A stretch of 17,720 nucleotides of DNA from Alphaproteobacteria bacterium. GTDB taxonomy: Bacteria > Pseudomonadota > Alphaproteobacteria > UBA828. The stretch lies in contig JAJDVB010000050.1 of the NCBI GenBank assembly GCA_022826345.1, positions 1 to 17,720 on the forward strand, written 5' to 3'. The notes under the pieces were generated by a model. It searched no databases, was not told where the DNA came from, and saw nothing but the letters and a program-made list of their open reading frames with translations. The position numbers were made by a program, and so were the translations under genes. Below, one piece after another: positions 1 through 8,373 of this stretch. Position 1 is the first letter of the stretch. The number at the start of each line of letters is the position of its first letter.

Positions 1-134
1 CGAAGGACTGGAACGAAATCCTGATGCGGTCACGGTGAATGTTCGCTCGCTCGACGCTCTCCCGGATCAGACAAGCGACGCATCTCGACCATCGAATAAT
101 CCGAAAACACCACCATCAATTACCAAGCCCACGC
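1..134. other. Unexplained left-edge sequence
   Basis: This stretch lies just beyond the premature end of the DUF6361 gene. None of the three minus-strand frames continues the DUF6361 protein, so the sequence is probably foreign to that gene: an insertion, a deletion junction or a neighbouring gene. A plus-strand frame is open from the edge through this stretch, but I do not recognise its translation and it runs antisense into the DUF6361 gene. The window edge prevents identification. Confidence 0.3.
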
Positions 135-557
135 TCACCAGCCCTGAGGACGCTCATGCAGAAACAGGCCCCAGCGGACGAGCGCGGTCCAGTAGACCGA
201 GCTGGGCTGCCGGGCCAGCGATCCGCGCGCGCGTTCGCCGATCACACCCTGGGATTTGCCGTTCTTGAGGAGCGGCCCAATAAGGTCGAGTTCAGCCTTC
301 CGCAGCTGCGTTGAAACGTCGGAGGCGCCGGTTCTCCAAGCTTCGAGCTGACGGTAAATCCACGGAACGAACAGCACGTAACGCAATCGCGTCTGGATCG
401 TAGAGGTTCCGGGAAAGAGAGCTTCGGAGAGCGCGTCACGCAAGCTGCCGAGGCCCATCTCGTCCACGGTTCCCTGTTCATTGAAGAGGTCCAAGACCTG
501 CCGCATCCTGTCCCGGTCGCTCGCCGTCAGGTCGAGCCAGGTCAGCGTTGCGCCCAT
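135..557 (-). pseudogene. Truncated DUF6361 family protein (N-terminal third)
   Basis: The 140-residue product matches the conserved N-terminus of DUF6361 proteins. Near residue 5 it has the Trp-Leu-Asp start (LTWLDL), then the LGSLRDALSEALFPGTST block (about 36-53), RLRYVLFVPWIYRQLE (about 57-72) and PSSVYWTALVRWG (about 118-130). These are the most recognisable signatures of the family. From memory, members are roughly 350-450 residues and are common in defence islands; their biochemical function is unknown. Here the frame stops right after the YW...RWG block, and no frame downstream continues the protein. I therefore read it as broken by an insertion or deletion near position 135. It follows the helicase gene after a 125-bp gap and is the last gene of the minus-strand series. 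The family call is firm. The pseudogene call depends on family length. Confidence 0.75.
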
Positions 558-682
558 GCCCTTCTATCCGCCAAAGTGAAGTTGAGATGTGGTGCGTTGA
601 TGAAGTGATCGAAGTGTAGCTGTCACATATTGAGCCTGCGCGCTTCCGGGGCAATGTTTCACGCCCGACTACACCTACACCC

Positions 683-3600
683 CTAGCCTCTGCGCGCAAC
701 CGAGTAGACGGTGCCTGAGGTCACAGCGACGACCATGCCGCGCTCCGCGCCGGTCATGTCGAGGTAGGCGTGCACCTGAGCGCGGTAGTGATCGAGGGTC
801 TCGGGCGATGGGTCCACATCGCTCTTCCAGTCGATCACCACCTGCGGTACTCCGTCCGCATCGAAAGCGATAGCGTCGACGATTCCTGCCGCCGCTTCCT
901 CATGCGCTGCGGTCTCGGTGCAGCCATAGACCGCGAACTCCGGTACAAGGCTGGGCCTGAGGGCAGCGACCTCTGGCAGCGACAGGGCACGGACGACGCA
1001 GCCGGCGAGTTCGGCCGGCGCCATCCCCTCCGCAGGATCGTCCATCACGGGAAAGTCTAGGGCGCGGATCAGGGTCTCGGCGCGGTCCGAGAGCGCCGGC
1101 AGCGTTTCCGCCGTCTCGCCGGTGAGGACCTCCTCGATGAGCTTGTGCAAGATGGTGCCGCGCTGGCGCCCGCCCTGGATCCCGGCCGTGGCGGCGCCAT
1201 CCGCCGGCGCGTCGTCGCCGTCGGTCGCGAGGATCGTTGGCGCTTCCTCCCGCAACACCGGCTGGGCGCTGTCCTCGTCCCGGCTGGGTGCACGCCAGAC
1301 GATGCGGTGCGTGCGCTCGGAGATCGCGGCGGCCTCGGCGGCGAAGGTCTCGCGTGTCTGCGCGTTCTCCGCCGCGGGCTCGCCTGCGTCCATCTCCGGT
1401 GGGAGATGGTCCAGATCGAGAGCGGGCAGCGAGTCCAATCCCAGACCTACGACGGAGCGCCAGGCCGAATCGGCGGCGGCGACATCGAGCCGGGGTAAGA
1501 CGAGCAGCTCCTTCGCCCGTGTGCTGGCGACGTACCAGAGGCGCACCCGTTCGCGACCGAGTTCTTTTCCCTCGTCGTCGCGGGCCGCTTCGTGACCCGT
1601 CGGCGCCACGCCGAACACGGGGCAATAGAAGCGCCCGCTCGCACGATCGGTGACGGCGCTCCCCGCCGACATCACCCGCGTCATGGTGTTGACGGGCACG
1701 ACGATGGGCCACTCTAGCCCCTTGGCCGCGTGCATGGTGTAGAGCGCGACCGCATCCTCCTGGGCGTCGGGGCGGCCTTCCACGGCGCGGGCTTCGTCGC
1801 TCCATGCGGCCGCCATGGCCTCGGCGAAGACGCGCAGGCCCCGCACCGCGTAGGCGCAGCTGAAGCTGAGATAGAGATCGACGTTGGCCAGCGCCCGCTC
1901 GGCCTGGCCGCGGTGGCGCCGGAGCAGGATGGGCCGGACCCGCAGCACGTCGACCGCCTGGGAGAGAAGCGCGTGAGGCGTGGTCGCGTTCACCTGGCGG
2001 CGCAGCGCCTGAAGCTTCTCGACGATGTCCCGGGCGAGCGGATGCGCGATCGCCTCCGGCGCAACGTCGAGATCGAGCCGCGGCAGTTCGTCAGGCCTAT
2101 CGTCATCGCGCGGCAAGGCCCAGACGATGTCGAGCAGCTCCTCCTCGCTCAGTCCCACCAGCGGCCCGCGCAGCAGCGCGCCGAGGGCGAGCCTGTCGCG
2201 CCGGTCCGAGAGCACGCGGGTCACGGCGATGAGGTCCTGGATCTCCTGGCGCCGGTAGAGGCCCTTGCCGGCCTGCGTGGCGACGGGGATGCCGCGCTGC
2301 TCCAGCGCTTCCTCGTAGCGCCAGAGTTCGTTCCCGGTCGGCGCCAGCAAAGCGATGTCGCCCGCCCTGCACGGGCGCTGCCCGCCGTTCTCGCGGTCGC
2401 GAATCGGCTCGCTGCTGATCAGGCGGGCGCACATGTCGGCGACGGCCTCGGCCTCGCCGTCCCGCTGTTGCGCCGCCGTCGCCTTGCCGTTCTCGTCCGC
2501 CACCGCGATGTCGAGAGCGGCGACGGACGGCCCCTCCGCCCGCGCCAGCTGGAAAGGATCGAGGGCCTGAAAGCCCGGTTGCCTGTTCGCCTCCGAGAGC
2601 GGGGTCTCGAAGCGGGCGTTCACGTACTCCATGATCGGCGCGCAGGAGCGGAAGTTGGTGGCGATGGAGAGTACGCCGTCCGCCGCCTGCGCGCGGAACA
2701 CCTCCCGTGCGGTGACGTAGGCCGCGATGTCGGCGCCGCGAAAGCGGTAGATCGCCTGCTTGGGATCGCCCACGAGAAAGAGCGCGCCCGCACGCAGCGT
2801 GAATGCCGTCCAGTCGCCGGCGTCGCCGCCGGCCGGCGGCTCGCCGCAGAGCCGCCAGAAGATCTCGGTCTGGAGCGGGTCGGTGTCCTGGAACTCGTCG
2901 ACCAGGACGTGGCGGAAACGCGCGGCCAGCGCCCGGCGCACATCGTCGTGATCGCGGAGGAGATCGCGCGCCGAGAATACCAGGTCGTCGAAGTCCAATA
3001 GCGCCGCCGCGCGCTTGTGCTCCCGGAAGCGCGCCATCACGGGCTCGACCAGAGGCACGAGGTCGGCGAGCACGTGGGTGGCGACGGCCCCGTGAAACGC
3101 CGTCCACGTCGCGCAGCAAAGAGCATAGAGAGCGCTGGCCGCATCGTTCAGGCGATCCGCATCGGCCTTGGCCAGACCCGCACGTTTTGCAGCAGCGCCC
3201 CACTTTCCCTTCTTGCGATACGCGCGAAAGGAACCCGATCCGGTAAAGAGATCGTCGTGGGGCGCCGTGACCAGCAGCCGGACAAGTCGGTCCGGCGTCT
3301 CGGCCGGCAGCGCCTCTTCGATCTCTTCGGCCAACTCGTGGAAGCGGCCGGCGATGGCGGCGGTTTCGGGCTCCTCGGCGTCTTCACTGGCCAGGAATTC
3401 GTTGAAGGCTTCCACCGCCTCTCTAAACGCGGCCGCCAATTGGGCCATGTCTTTCCGCTCATAGGGGGCGAAGGCCCGGTGACGGCGGAGATGATCGAGG
3501 ACGGTGCGGATCAGTCCGAGAGTCGCGGCGGGATCGTGAAGCACCAGCTCGGCCAGCAGGCCACCGGCCTCGCCGGCCAACTCCTCCCGCAGCCAGTTAT

Positions 3601-4075
3601 CGACGATCTCGGTGAAGGCAAGCTCCGCCTGGTCGCGGTCCATCACGCCTGCGCCGGGGTCGATATCGGCTTCCACCGGGTAGAGCGTGATGAGGCGCTG
3701 GCAGAAACCGTGGATGGTCGAGCAGGTCATCTCGTCGAGCGCCGCATCCGCCGCTGCGAGGTTGCGGCGCTGCTCGTCCGAGAGGCCCCCCGGCAAGGCG
3801 ACGCGAAGCTCGGTTGGAATTTCGCCGGCTGCGAGCGCGCCCACGAAGGCCCGCACCCGGATGAGCAGCTCGCTCGCGGCGAACTCGGTGAAGGTCACGG
3901 CGGCGATGGACTTGGGCGCCGCACCGCCTGCCAGCAGCATGGCGATACGGCCGGCCATGACCGCGGTCTTGCCCGAGCCAGCCCCGGCCTCCACCAGGAA
4001 AGAGCGGTCGTGGACCGCGACGGCGGCCCGCCGCGCGCCATCGTCGGAGAGGGTGCGTCGCCGGGCCGCCATCAC
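683..4075 (-). CDS. UvrD/AddA-like helicase with C-terminal PD-(D/E)XK nuclease
   Basis: This is a 1130-residue superfamily 1A DNA helicase fused to a RecB-type nuclease, similar in architecture to AddA. Helicase motifs appear in order: Walker A GAGSGKT (31-37), motif Ia TFTEFAASEL (61-70), Walker B LVDEFQD (391-397), motif III GDPKQAIYRFRGAD (436-449), motif IV TNFRS (473-477), motif V TMHAAKGLEWP (780-790) and motif VI LWYVASTRAKELL (846-858). The C-terminal nuclease keeps His977, Glu1046, Asp1067, the Asp1082-Trp-Lys1084 core and the QVHAY motif (1100-1104), so both activities should be intact. It should unwind and digest duplex DNA ends. Its gene overlaps the upstream AddB-like nuclease gene in a GTGA junction, so the two are surely co-translated and probably form a complex. 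An ATG at 4072 (TGATG coupling, GGAAGG seven bases upstream) is an equally good or better start. The neighbours suggest a defence role, not housekeeping recombination, but I cannot exclude the latter. Confidence 0.93.
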   Translation of the reverse strand: MMAARRRTLSDDGARRAAVAVHDRSFLVEAGAGSGKTAVMAGRIAMLLAGGAAPKSIAAVTFTEFAASELLIRVRAFVGALAAGEIPTELRVALPGGLSDEQRRNLAAADAALDEMTCSTIHGFCQRLITLYPVEADIDPGAGVMDRDQAELAFTEIVDNWLREELAGEAGGLLAELVLHDPAATLGLIRTVLDHLRRHRAFAPYERKDMAQLAAAFREAVEAFNEFLASEDAEEPETAAIAGRFHELAEEIEEALPAETPDRLVRLLVTAPHDDLFTGSGSFRAYRKKGKWGAAAKRAGLAKADADRLNDAASALYALCCATWTAFHGAVATHVLADLVPLVEPVMARFREHKRAAALLDFDDLVFSARDLLRDHDDVRRALAARFRHVLVDEFQDTDPLQTEIFWRLCGEPPAGGDAGDWTAFTLRAGALFLVGDPKQAIYRFRGADIAAYVTAREVFRAQAADGVLSIATNFRSCAPIMEYVNARFETPLSEANRQPGFQALDPFQLARAEGPSVAALDIAVADENGKATAAQQRDGEAEAVADMCARLISSEPIRDRENGGQRPCRAGDIALLAPTGNELWRYEEALEQRGIPVATQAGKGLYRRQEIQDLIAVTRVLSDRRDRLALGALLRGPLVGLSEEELLDIVWALPRDDDRPDELPRLDLDVAPEAIAHPLARDIVEKLQALRRQVNATTPHALLSQAVDVLRVRPILLRRHRGQAERALANVDLYLSFSCAYAVRGLRVFAEAMAAAWSDEARAVEGRPDAQEDAVALYTMHAAKGLEWPIVVPVNTMTRVMSAGSAVTDRASGRFYCPVFGVAPTGHEAARDDEGKELGRERVRLWYVASTRAKELLVLPRLDVAAADSAWRSVVGLGLDSLPALDLDHLPPEMDAGEPAAENAQTRETFAAEAAAISERTHRIVWRAPSRDEDSAQPVLREEAPTILATDGDDAPADGAATAGIQGGRQRGTILHKLIEEVLTGETAETLPALSDRAETLIRALDFPVMDDPAEGMAPAELAGCVVRALSLPEVAALRPSLVPEFAVYGCTETAAHEEAAAGIVDAIAFDADGVPQVVIDWKSDVDPSPETLDHYRAQVHAYLDMTGAERGMVVAVTSGTVYSVARRG

Positions 4076-6723
4076 ACGGCCTTCCAGATCTGCGCGGCAT
4101 CCCCCAGGCGCGCGGTGGCGGCGGTCTCCTTGCGCGGGCGGTAGACTGCGCCCGCGTTGGCCGGGAGCGCAAAGGCGAGATCGTCATAGTCCCCGCCGGT
4201 GTCTTCGCCCATCACCGCACCGCCCGAGGCGAGGCTGGCGCGGGCGGCCCGCAAGTGGCCGGTGAGCGTGCGCAGTACGGCGTCGGGGTCGTCAAGCCGC
4301 AGGTCCAGCTCGTCACGCGGATAGAGTAGCGATGCCGCGATGGCCACCTTCTTACCCAGCAATGCCTTCACGGCGAAGGCGTAGAGGCAGCGCTGAAGCT
4401 CCTTGCCGCCGTCGAGAACGATGTCGTCCCTGGGCGCGCGCCCGGTCTTGTAGTCACGCACCACTGCCTGGCGGCCGTCGGCTGAGACATCCAGCCGGTC
4501 GATGTGGCCCCTGATGCGGAAGTGGGTTTCGGGAATTGCTACGGGCGCCTCGGCATCCCACGGGATCGCCCCATCGGACTTGGACCGCGCCCCGCCGAAC
4601 GGGACCTCGCCATAGGCACGCGCGCCAGCAAGGTCCTCGTCGCGGAAGGCGAGCGCCCGGCTGCCTAGCGTGCGCACCTCGTCGAGCGTGCGGTGCCAGA
4701 TCACGGGCGGTGGTACGGCCTGCTCGGCTTCCCAGGAGCCTGCGACGTCGGCGACCGCGGCGTCCACGGTAGCAGCGATCCGCTTCTCGGACGCGTTGGC
4801 GAGGCTGCCATCCGCCTCCAACGTCCGCAGGGCGCGGTCAAGGGTCTGGTGAACGAGACTGCCCATGGCGAGCGCATCGAGCGTCAGGGGATCGTCCCCA
4901 CTCTCCGGCGCATCCCAGTGCAATCCGTAGCGCCAGACGAAGCCCAAGGGGTTGCGCAAGAGCATGCGCAGCGAACTCGCCGACTGCGTGCGATCGAGGA
5001 TGGCGCGGATCACCGGGTGATCGGGTCGGACGACGCCGTCGTGCGGCGTGATCTCATCGCGCAGCCAGTCGAACCAGCAGTCCGACGCTGCGCGCGCCTG
5101 GGGCAAGACGTGGAACTCCGCCGGCCGCGCCATGAGCCGGTCGGCCTCGCTGAAGGCGTGCACGGGCACACGGTTGCGCGGCACGTAGCTCTCCTCCGCC
5201 TGCACCTGGAGCAGCAGCGTGCTGCGGCCGAGCAGGCGGCCCTCCTCGTCCCGCCGGGCGCGGGAGAGCACGATCTCGCTCTCCGTCGTCGCCAGGATGG
5301 TCGCAAAATCGCGGCGGTCGGCGGCGGCGACCGGCAGCGGATCGAGGTCGGCCGTCGGCACGATGTGGTCGGAAAGCAGGCGGTCCTCCGTCATGGCGCG
5401 CGGCCAGCGCGCGGAGTTGAGGCCCAGAAGGCGGACAAAGCGCCGCGGCGATGCTGCGAGCGCGCTCGCCGGCATCCAGCAGGTCGAAACGCAAGCGTCA
5501 AGGCCATCGTCCTGCTTCAGCGCCTCCAGGGTGAGGTCGAGGGATGCGGCCGGCCCGGCGGCGAGCGCCCGCCGCCAGATCGCGCGCACCTGCCCGTGCA
5601 GCAGCATCTCGCCCGCGTCCTCGGCGGCCTCGATGCCCCGGGACAGCAGGCCGGCGATGGCGGCGAGCGCCGGGCCGCGGTCGCGCCCGCCCGGCCAGTC
5701 GTCGGTCGTCAGCCTGTCGAGCAGGCGCGCCCATGCCTCCGGGGAGGAAAGCGGCGCATCGCCCGGCAAGATGCGCGTCCAACCATCGGGCAGGTCCGCG
5801 AACGGGCCGGGATAGCTGCGCAGCAGCGTGTTCAGCCGCCGCATCCGCGTCTGAGAGAGGCCACGCAGGAGGATGTCCGCGAGCGCTGCCGCCGCCTGTC
5901 CCTCCCGGCACGCCGTGATCTTGACGCCGTGCACGAAGTGCAGGTCGAGGCTCGAGTCGGCGCGCAGGGCAAGCAGGTGGTCGTCGTAGTCGGCGGGCGT
6001 GGCGGAGGCGATGGCGATGTCGGCGGGCTCCGCCTTGCCGGATGCGAGAAGCTGCCGCGTCCAGCGCATGGCCTCGACCGCCTCGTGATAGGCCGTGGCT
6101 GCGCTGATGCCCGAGACCGCCGGCGCCTGCGCCTCCGACCGCACGATCTCGATCGCCTCGGCGTCGAGCCAGTCGGGTACCGGGCGGGGGCCCGCGATCC
6201 AGCGCACCGGCACATGGCCCGCGAGCGCGTGCAGCAGCGGCCGCCACACGGGTGATAGCTCGGTGATGCCGACGATCTCGATGGGCCCGAACAGCGCCGG
6301 CGCATGCTCCAGCCGCGCGCTCCCCGCAACGACGAAATCGGCGGGCCGCATCATGGCCGGCGGCAGCGCCTCCACGACTGCCGCCTCCAGACTGGCAATC
6401 GACTGGAGGCGGGGATGCTCGCTGGCGCGCTCCTGTAGATCAACACCGGCGCGCCACGCCTTGCGTAGCGTGTCGGCGGCGGCGCCCACCATGCCCGGCA
6501 GCGCCTTGATCCCGTCGAGCTCGCCCAGCGCCGTTTCCGGGAGCACGGCCGTGATGGCCTCCCGCAGCGCATCGTCGTCTACCGGCTGCGCCAGCCCGCC
6601 CGCGAGCCGCGCCGCCATCTGCTCGAAGGTCATGATCTGCAGCCCGTGCCGCCGCCCCCGCGCCGCCTCCAGCCGCAGCTCCCGCATCCTGAGCAGGCTA
6701 TGAGCGATCATTGTGTGGCGCAC
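4072..6723 (-). CDS. AddB-like PD-(D/E)XK nuclease
   Basis: This is the 883-residue probable partner of the helicase gene it overlaps. The C-terminal nuclease domain shows His625 (GSLVHQTL), Glu706 (YGEVPFG), Asp742 (RGHIDRLD), the Asp757-Tyr-Lys759 core (VVRDYKTG) and a following ELQRCLYA motif (775-782). This is the full RecB-type set. The N-terminal and middle regions (1-600) look like the helicase-fold scaffold of AddB, for example LLGLNSARWPR at 432-442 and SASSLRMLLRNPLGFVWRYG at 581-600. I see no Walker A, so it is probably not an ATPase. I see no obvious four-cysteine iron-sulfur arrangement of the kind known in AddB. The start at 6723 is GTG, with a purine-rich GGGGAGAAGGGG about 11 bases upstream. 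An ATG at 6711 would shorten it by four residues. It begins eight bases after a possible small ORF. Confidence 0.9.
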   Translation of the reverse strand: MRHTMIAHSLLRMRELRLEAARGRRHGLQIMTFEQMAARLAGGLAQPVDDDALREAITAVLPETALGELDGIKALPGMVGAAADTLRKAWRAGVDLQERASEHPRLQSIASLEAAVVEALPPAMMRPADFVVAGSARLEHAPALFGPIEIVGITELSPVWRPLLHALAGHVPVRWIAGPRPVPDWLDAEAIEIVRSEAQAPAVSGISAATAYHEAVEAMRWTRQLLASGKAEPADIAIASATPADYDDHLLALRADSSLDLHFVHGVKITACREGQAAAALADILLRGLSQTRMRRLNTLLRSYPGPFADLPDGWTRILPGDAPLSSPEAWARLLDRLTTDDWPGGRDRGPALAAIAGLLSRGIEAAEDAGEMLLHGQVRAIWRRALAAGPAASLDLTLEALKQDDGLDACVSTCWMPASALAASPRRFVRLLGLNSARWPRAMTEDRLLSDHIVPTADLDPLPVAAADRRDFATILATTESEIVLSRARRDEEGRLLGRSTLLLQVQAEESYVPRNRVPVHAFSEADRLMARPAEFHVLPQARAASDCWFDWLRDEITPHDGVVRPDHPVIRAILDRTQSASSLRMLLRNPLGFVWRYGLHWDAPESGDDPLTLDALAMGSLVHQTLDRALRTLEADGSLANASEKRIAATVDAAVADVAGSWEAEQAVPPPVIWHRTLDEVRTLGSRALAFRDEDLAGARAYGEVPFGGARSKSDGAIPWDAEAPVAIPETHFRIRGHIDRLDVSADGRQAVVRDYKTGRAPRDDIVLDGGKELQRCLYAFAVKALLGKKVAIAASLLYPRDELDLRLDDPDAVLRTLTGHLRAARASLASGGAVMGEDTGGDYDDLAFALPANAGAVYRPRKETAATARLGDAAQIWKAV

Positions 6724-6731
6724 TGCACTCT

Positions 6732-6893
6732 TTACCCCTTCTCCCCAGTTGTACGTTCGATCTCGTCCGTCACGGCACTGACTTGCTGATTGGACTTGTC
6801 GTAGTCGGGCGCTGGCTGAAGCTTCATGTGTTGAAAGGCTACGGCACGCTTGTCATCCGGAAGTCGCACTTCCACGCGTGGACAGGGCAACAA
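6732..6893 (-). CDS. Possible small protein or C-terminal gene remnant (53 aa)
   Basis: A minus-strand frame with a protein-like composition lies between the caspase-like gene and the nuclease gene. It is rich in Asp, Lys, Gln and Val and includes DYDKSNQQVSAVTDEIER. A strong Shine-Dalgarno sequence, AGGAGGAG (6902-6909), lies eight bases before a TTG codon at 6893, which I take as the likely start. An internal ATG would give 31 residues. The stop is eight bases before the GTG of the nuclease gene, as expected for a coupled operon member. The frame stays open upstream of the TTG into the caspase-like gene, so it could instead be the tail of an older gene cut by insertion of the low-GC cassette. 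I recognise no family. It could also be non-coding leader sequence. Confidence 0.35.
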   Translation of the reverse strand: MLPCPRVEVRLPDDKRAVAFQHMKLQPAPDYDKSNQQVSAVTDEIERTTGEKG

Positions 6894-6915
6894 AATACGA
6901 TCTCCTCCTGCATCC

Positions 6916-7491
6916 TCACCTTGGCAGTGTTTTGATTCGAAATCCGAGATTATTTTGAAGCCCCGGAGCGCTCTCGTCCAGAAGCCTCTCCAACTTGTCT
7001 ATGCTAGTAACTCTGTCCGCTACTTGCTGAAACAAGCCCAGAACAAGAAGATCCATAGCTGCCGACTCTAACCACTCGACATCGGCCATATATCCGCAAA
7101 CAGCTAACGCTCCCGTCTCCTTCAAAAAGGTGTTCAGTCGATTGCCATGTATATCTAATGTGGAGCACGATCCAAAATGAATTATACGTCCCCTGCAAGC
7201 ATCGTTCAGTTCGTTCTGCAACTCATCCAGCGTTACACAATTATTTCCATCGCCTACCAGTATGGCTTCAGGCTCCCCGTGAAAGCCAAGGTACAGAATT
7301 GGATAAGATCGGTATGCCTTCCACTTTCTCAAGTGATAGTAGAATTCTTCACGTGTTGCGGTCCTATGATGCAAATAGGGAACTTTCAGGCCATACATCG
7401 TCTGAAGTAAGTGGAGTATCGGTTGGACTGATGTTCTATCGCGATGCCCGAACCAGTGGCACTCCAAACAGAAAATTCCCTTCTTGGCCAT
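6916..7491 (-). CDS. Caspase-like (DUF6642-type) protein
   Basis: This 191-residue protein begins MAKKGIFCLE and has the layout of a small caspase/CHAT-fold peptidase. A hydrophobic strand ends in His71-Gly72 (PILYLGFHGE), and a second strand ends in Cys109 (GRIIHFGSCSTLD). This is the His/Cys dyad at the usual spacing for the fold. A later block, ALAVCGYMADVEWLESAA (128-145), is also typical of what I recall as DUF6642. The dyad predicts a cysteine protease, but the substrate is unknown and no sensor domain is attached. The start is set at the ATG at 7491 because GGAG sits eight bases upstream. A GTG at 7500 overlaps that ribosome site and is less likely. It lies 27 bases after the 255-aa gene, so the two form a tight pair. 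That partner may be its substrate, activator or inhibitor (inference). Confidence 0.8.
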   Translation of the reverse strand: MAKKGIFCLECHWFGHRDRTSVQPILHLLQTMYGLKVPYLHHRTATREEFYYHLRKWKAYRSYPILYLGFHGEPEAILVGDGNNCVTLDELQNELNDACRGRIIHFGSCSTLDIHGNRLNTFLKETGALAVCGYMADVEWLESAAMDLLVLGLFQQVADRVTSIDKLERLLDESAPGLQNNLGFRIKTLPR

Positions 7492-7518
7492 TGTATACAC
7501 TCCGTTTGTCGACCACCA

Positions 7519-8286
7519 TCACTTCGACCATAGGCCAATTCGGCGCTCAGAGCGACATTCATTTTCTGGTATTCGGATGAATCCTCTGCTTCTTTTGTAC
7601 TGCGGCCAACAAGGGGAGTCGTAATCGCCTCTAACACCATAACCGCCATATAGTAGAAAGTCGGGAGTACCGGCCGGATTCCCAATAACGGTTCTGAAAA
7701 ATATGGCCCTCTCGTCTCGAAAATCCGTCCAGTTACCTCCCAAACCAGTGCCGGGCTGAACAACAGCAATAACACTCGGTATAGCATTGTTTTCAACATA
7801 CAAGGACTGAAATGCAGCCACACCCTCTGAGCGAACATAGAGAAAACTGAACCGCTGGGGCCCATGGTCCGATCCCACGTCAGGCTCGCGTTCGAATATG
7901 GACCACTCGCAGAAGGGCGCATCTACCTTGGGCGGCCTTCTTCTCTCATTCTCTAATTGTACGCATGGAATGGGCGGGGGCCAACCGCTCGTGAATAACT
8001 CAGCTTCAATAACAGGACGAGTTGCGAGGAGCATATATCCTCTAAAGCCTCGGTGATTAATTTCGCTAATCCACTTATCGTGCGTGTGGCGATAATCGAC
8101 GTAGACAAAGCTGAGTACGGTTCCTCCAAGATACTTGACCGGATCTCCATCGAACCCGGAGGCTGGATAGTAAAGAGATCCCTCTAGAAGCTCCTTTAGT
8201 GGCAGCGGCTTCCGCTGCATTGTAGCGGGGGATAGATCAGCCAGCCACGGGGGTATAGCTGTTGCAGGGGGAAGATCAAACGCCAT
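7519..8286 (-). CDS. Uncharacterised protein paired with the caspase-like gene
   Basis: I do not recognise this 255-residue protein. Visible blocks that look like conserved core are LYYPASGFDGDPVKYLGG (38-55), SFVYVDY (59-65) and GTPDFLLYGGYGVRGDYD (206-223). The protein is rich in aromatic residues and Pro/Gly. It has no signal peptide, no transmembrane stretch and no nucleotide-binding motif. It looks like a soluble cytosolic alpha/beta protein. The ATG at 8286 has AAGGTGA six bases upstream. It begins 87 bases after the WYL gene and ends 27 bases before the caspase-like gene, with matching low-GC composition. The two therefore probably arrived together and act together. Candidate roles are phage-signal sensor, protease substrate or immunity partner; the sequence does not choose among them. 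Confidence 0.75.
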   Translation of the reverse strand: MAFDLPPATAIPPWLADLSPATMQRKPLPLKELLEGSLYYPASGFDGDPVKYLGGTVLSFVYVDYRHTHDKWISEINHRGFRGYMLLATRPVIEAELFTSGWPPPIPCVQLENERRRPPKVDAPFCEWSIFEREPDVGSDHGPQRFSFLYVRSEGVAAFQSLYVENNAIPSVIAVVQPGTGLGGNWTDFRDERAIFFRTVIGNPAGTPDFLLYGGYGVRGDYDSPCWPQYKRSRGFIRIPENECRSERRIGLWSK

Positions 8287-8373
8287 TGCATGTCACCTTC
8301 GCATAAATTCAGCCAGTTGAGGCGCTTGGCGATTACCTAAAGCGATCAACTTGAGGCGATCTCCAAGCCATTC

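Larger units (their letters stand above)
6732..8373. other. Low-GC insert within the defence operon
   Basis: From the end of the WYL gene to the start of the nuclease gene, base composition falls to roughly 50% G+C. Two sample 60-base lines, at 7201 and 7801, count 27 and 32 G+C, while the genes on both sides are near 65-70%. The stretch holds two confident genes and one doubtful one, in the same orientation as the operon. I found no transposase, no terminal inverted repeats and no obvious target-site duplication, so its mode of arrival is unknown. The contrast supports horizontal acquisition of a separate effector cassette. Confidence 0.6.

Noticed and set aside
1730..3001. Plus-strand 423-codon frame opposite the helicase gene
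   Set aside because: It is antisense to clear helicase motifs and has the His/Arg/Gly/Val-rich composition of a high-GC shadow frame.
4693..6255. Plus-strand 520-codon frame opposite the AddB-like gene
   Set aside because: It is the antisense shadow of a gene with recognisable nuclease motifs, and its translation is Arg/Gly-rich without any family signature.
6711..6935. Plus-strand 74-codon frame beside the small ORF
   Set aside because: No ribosome site, and it is antisense to the better-supported minus-strand frame and to the ends of two genes.
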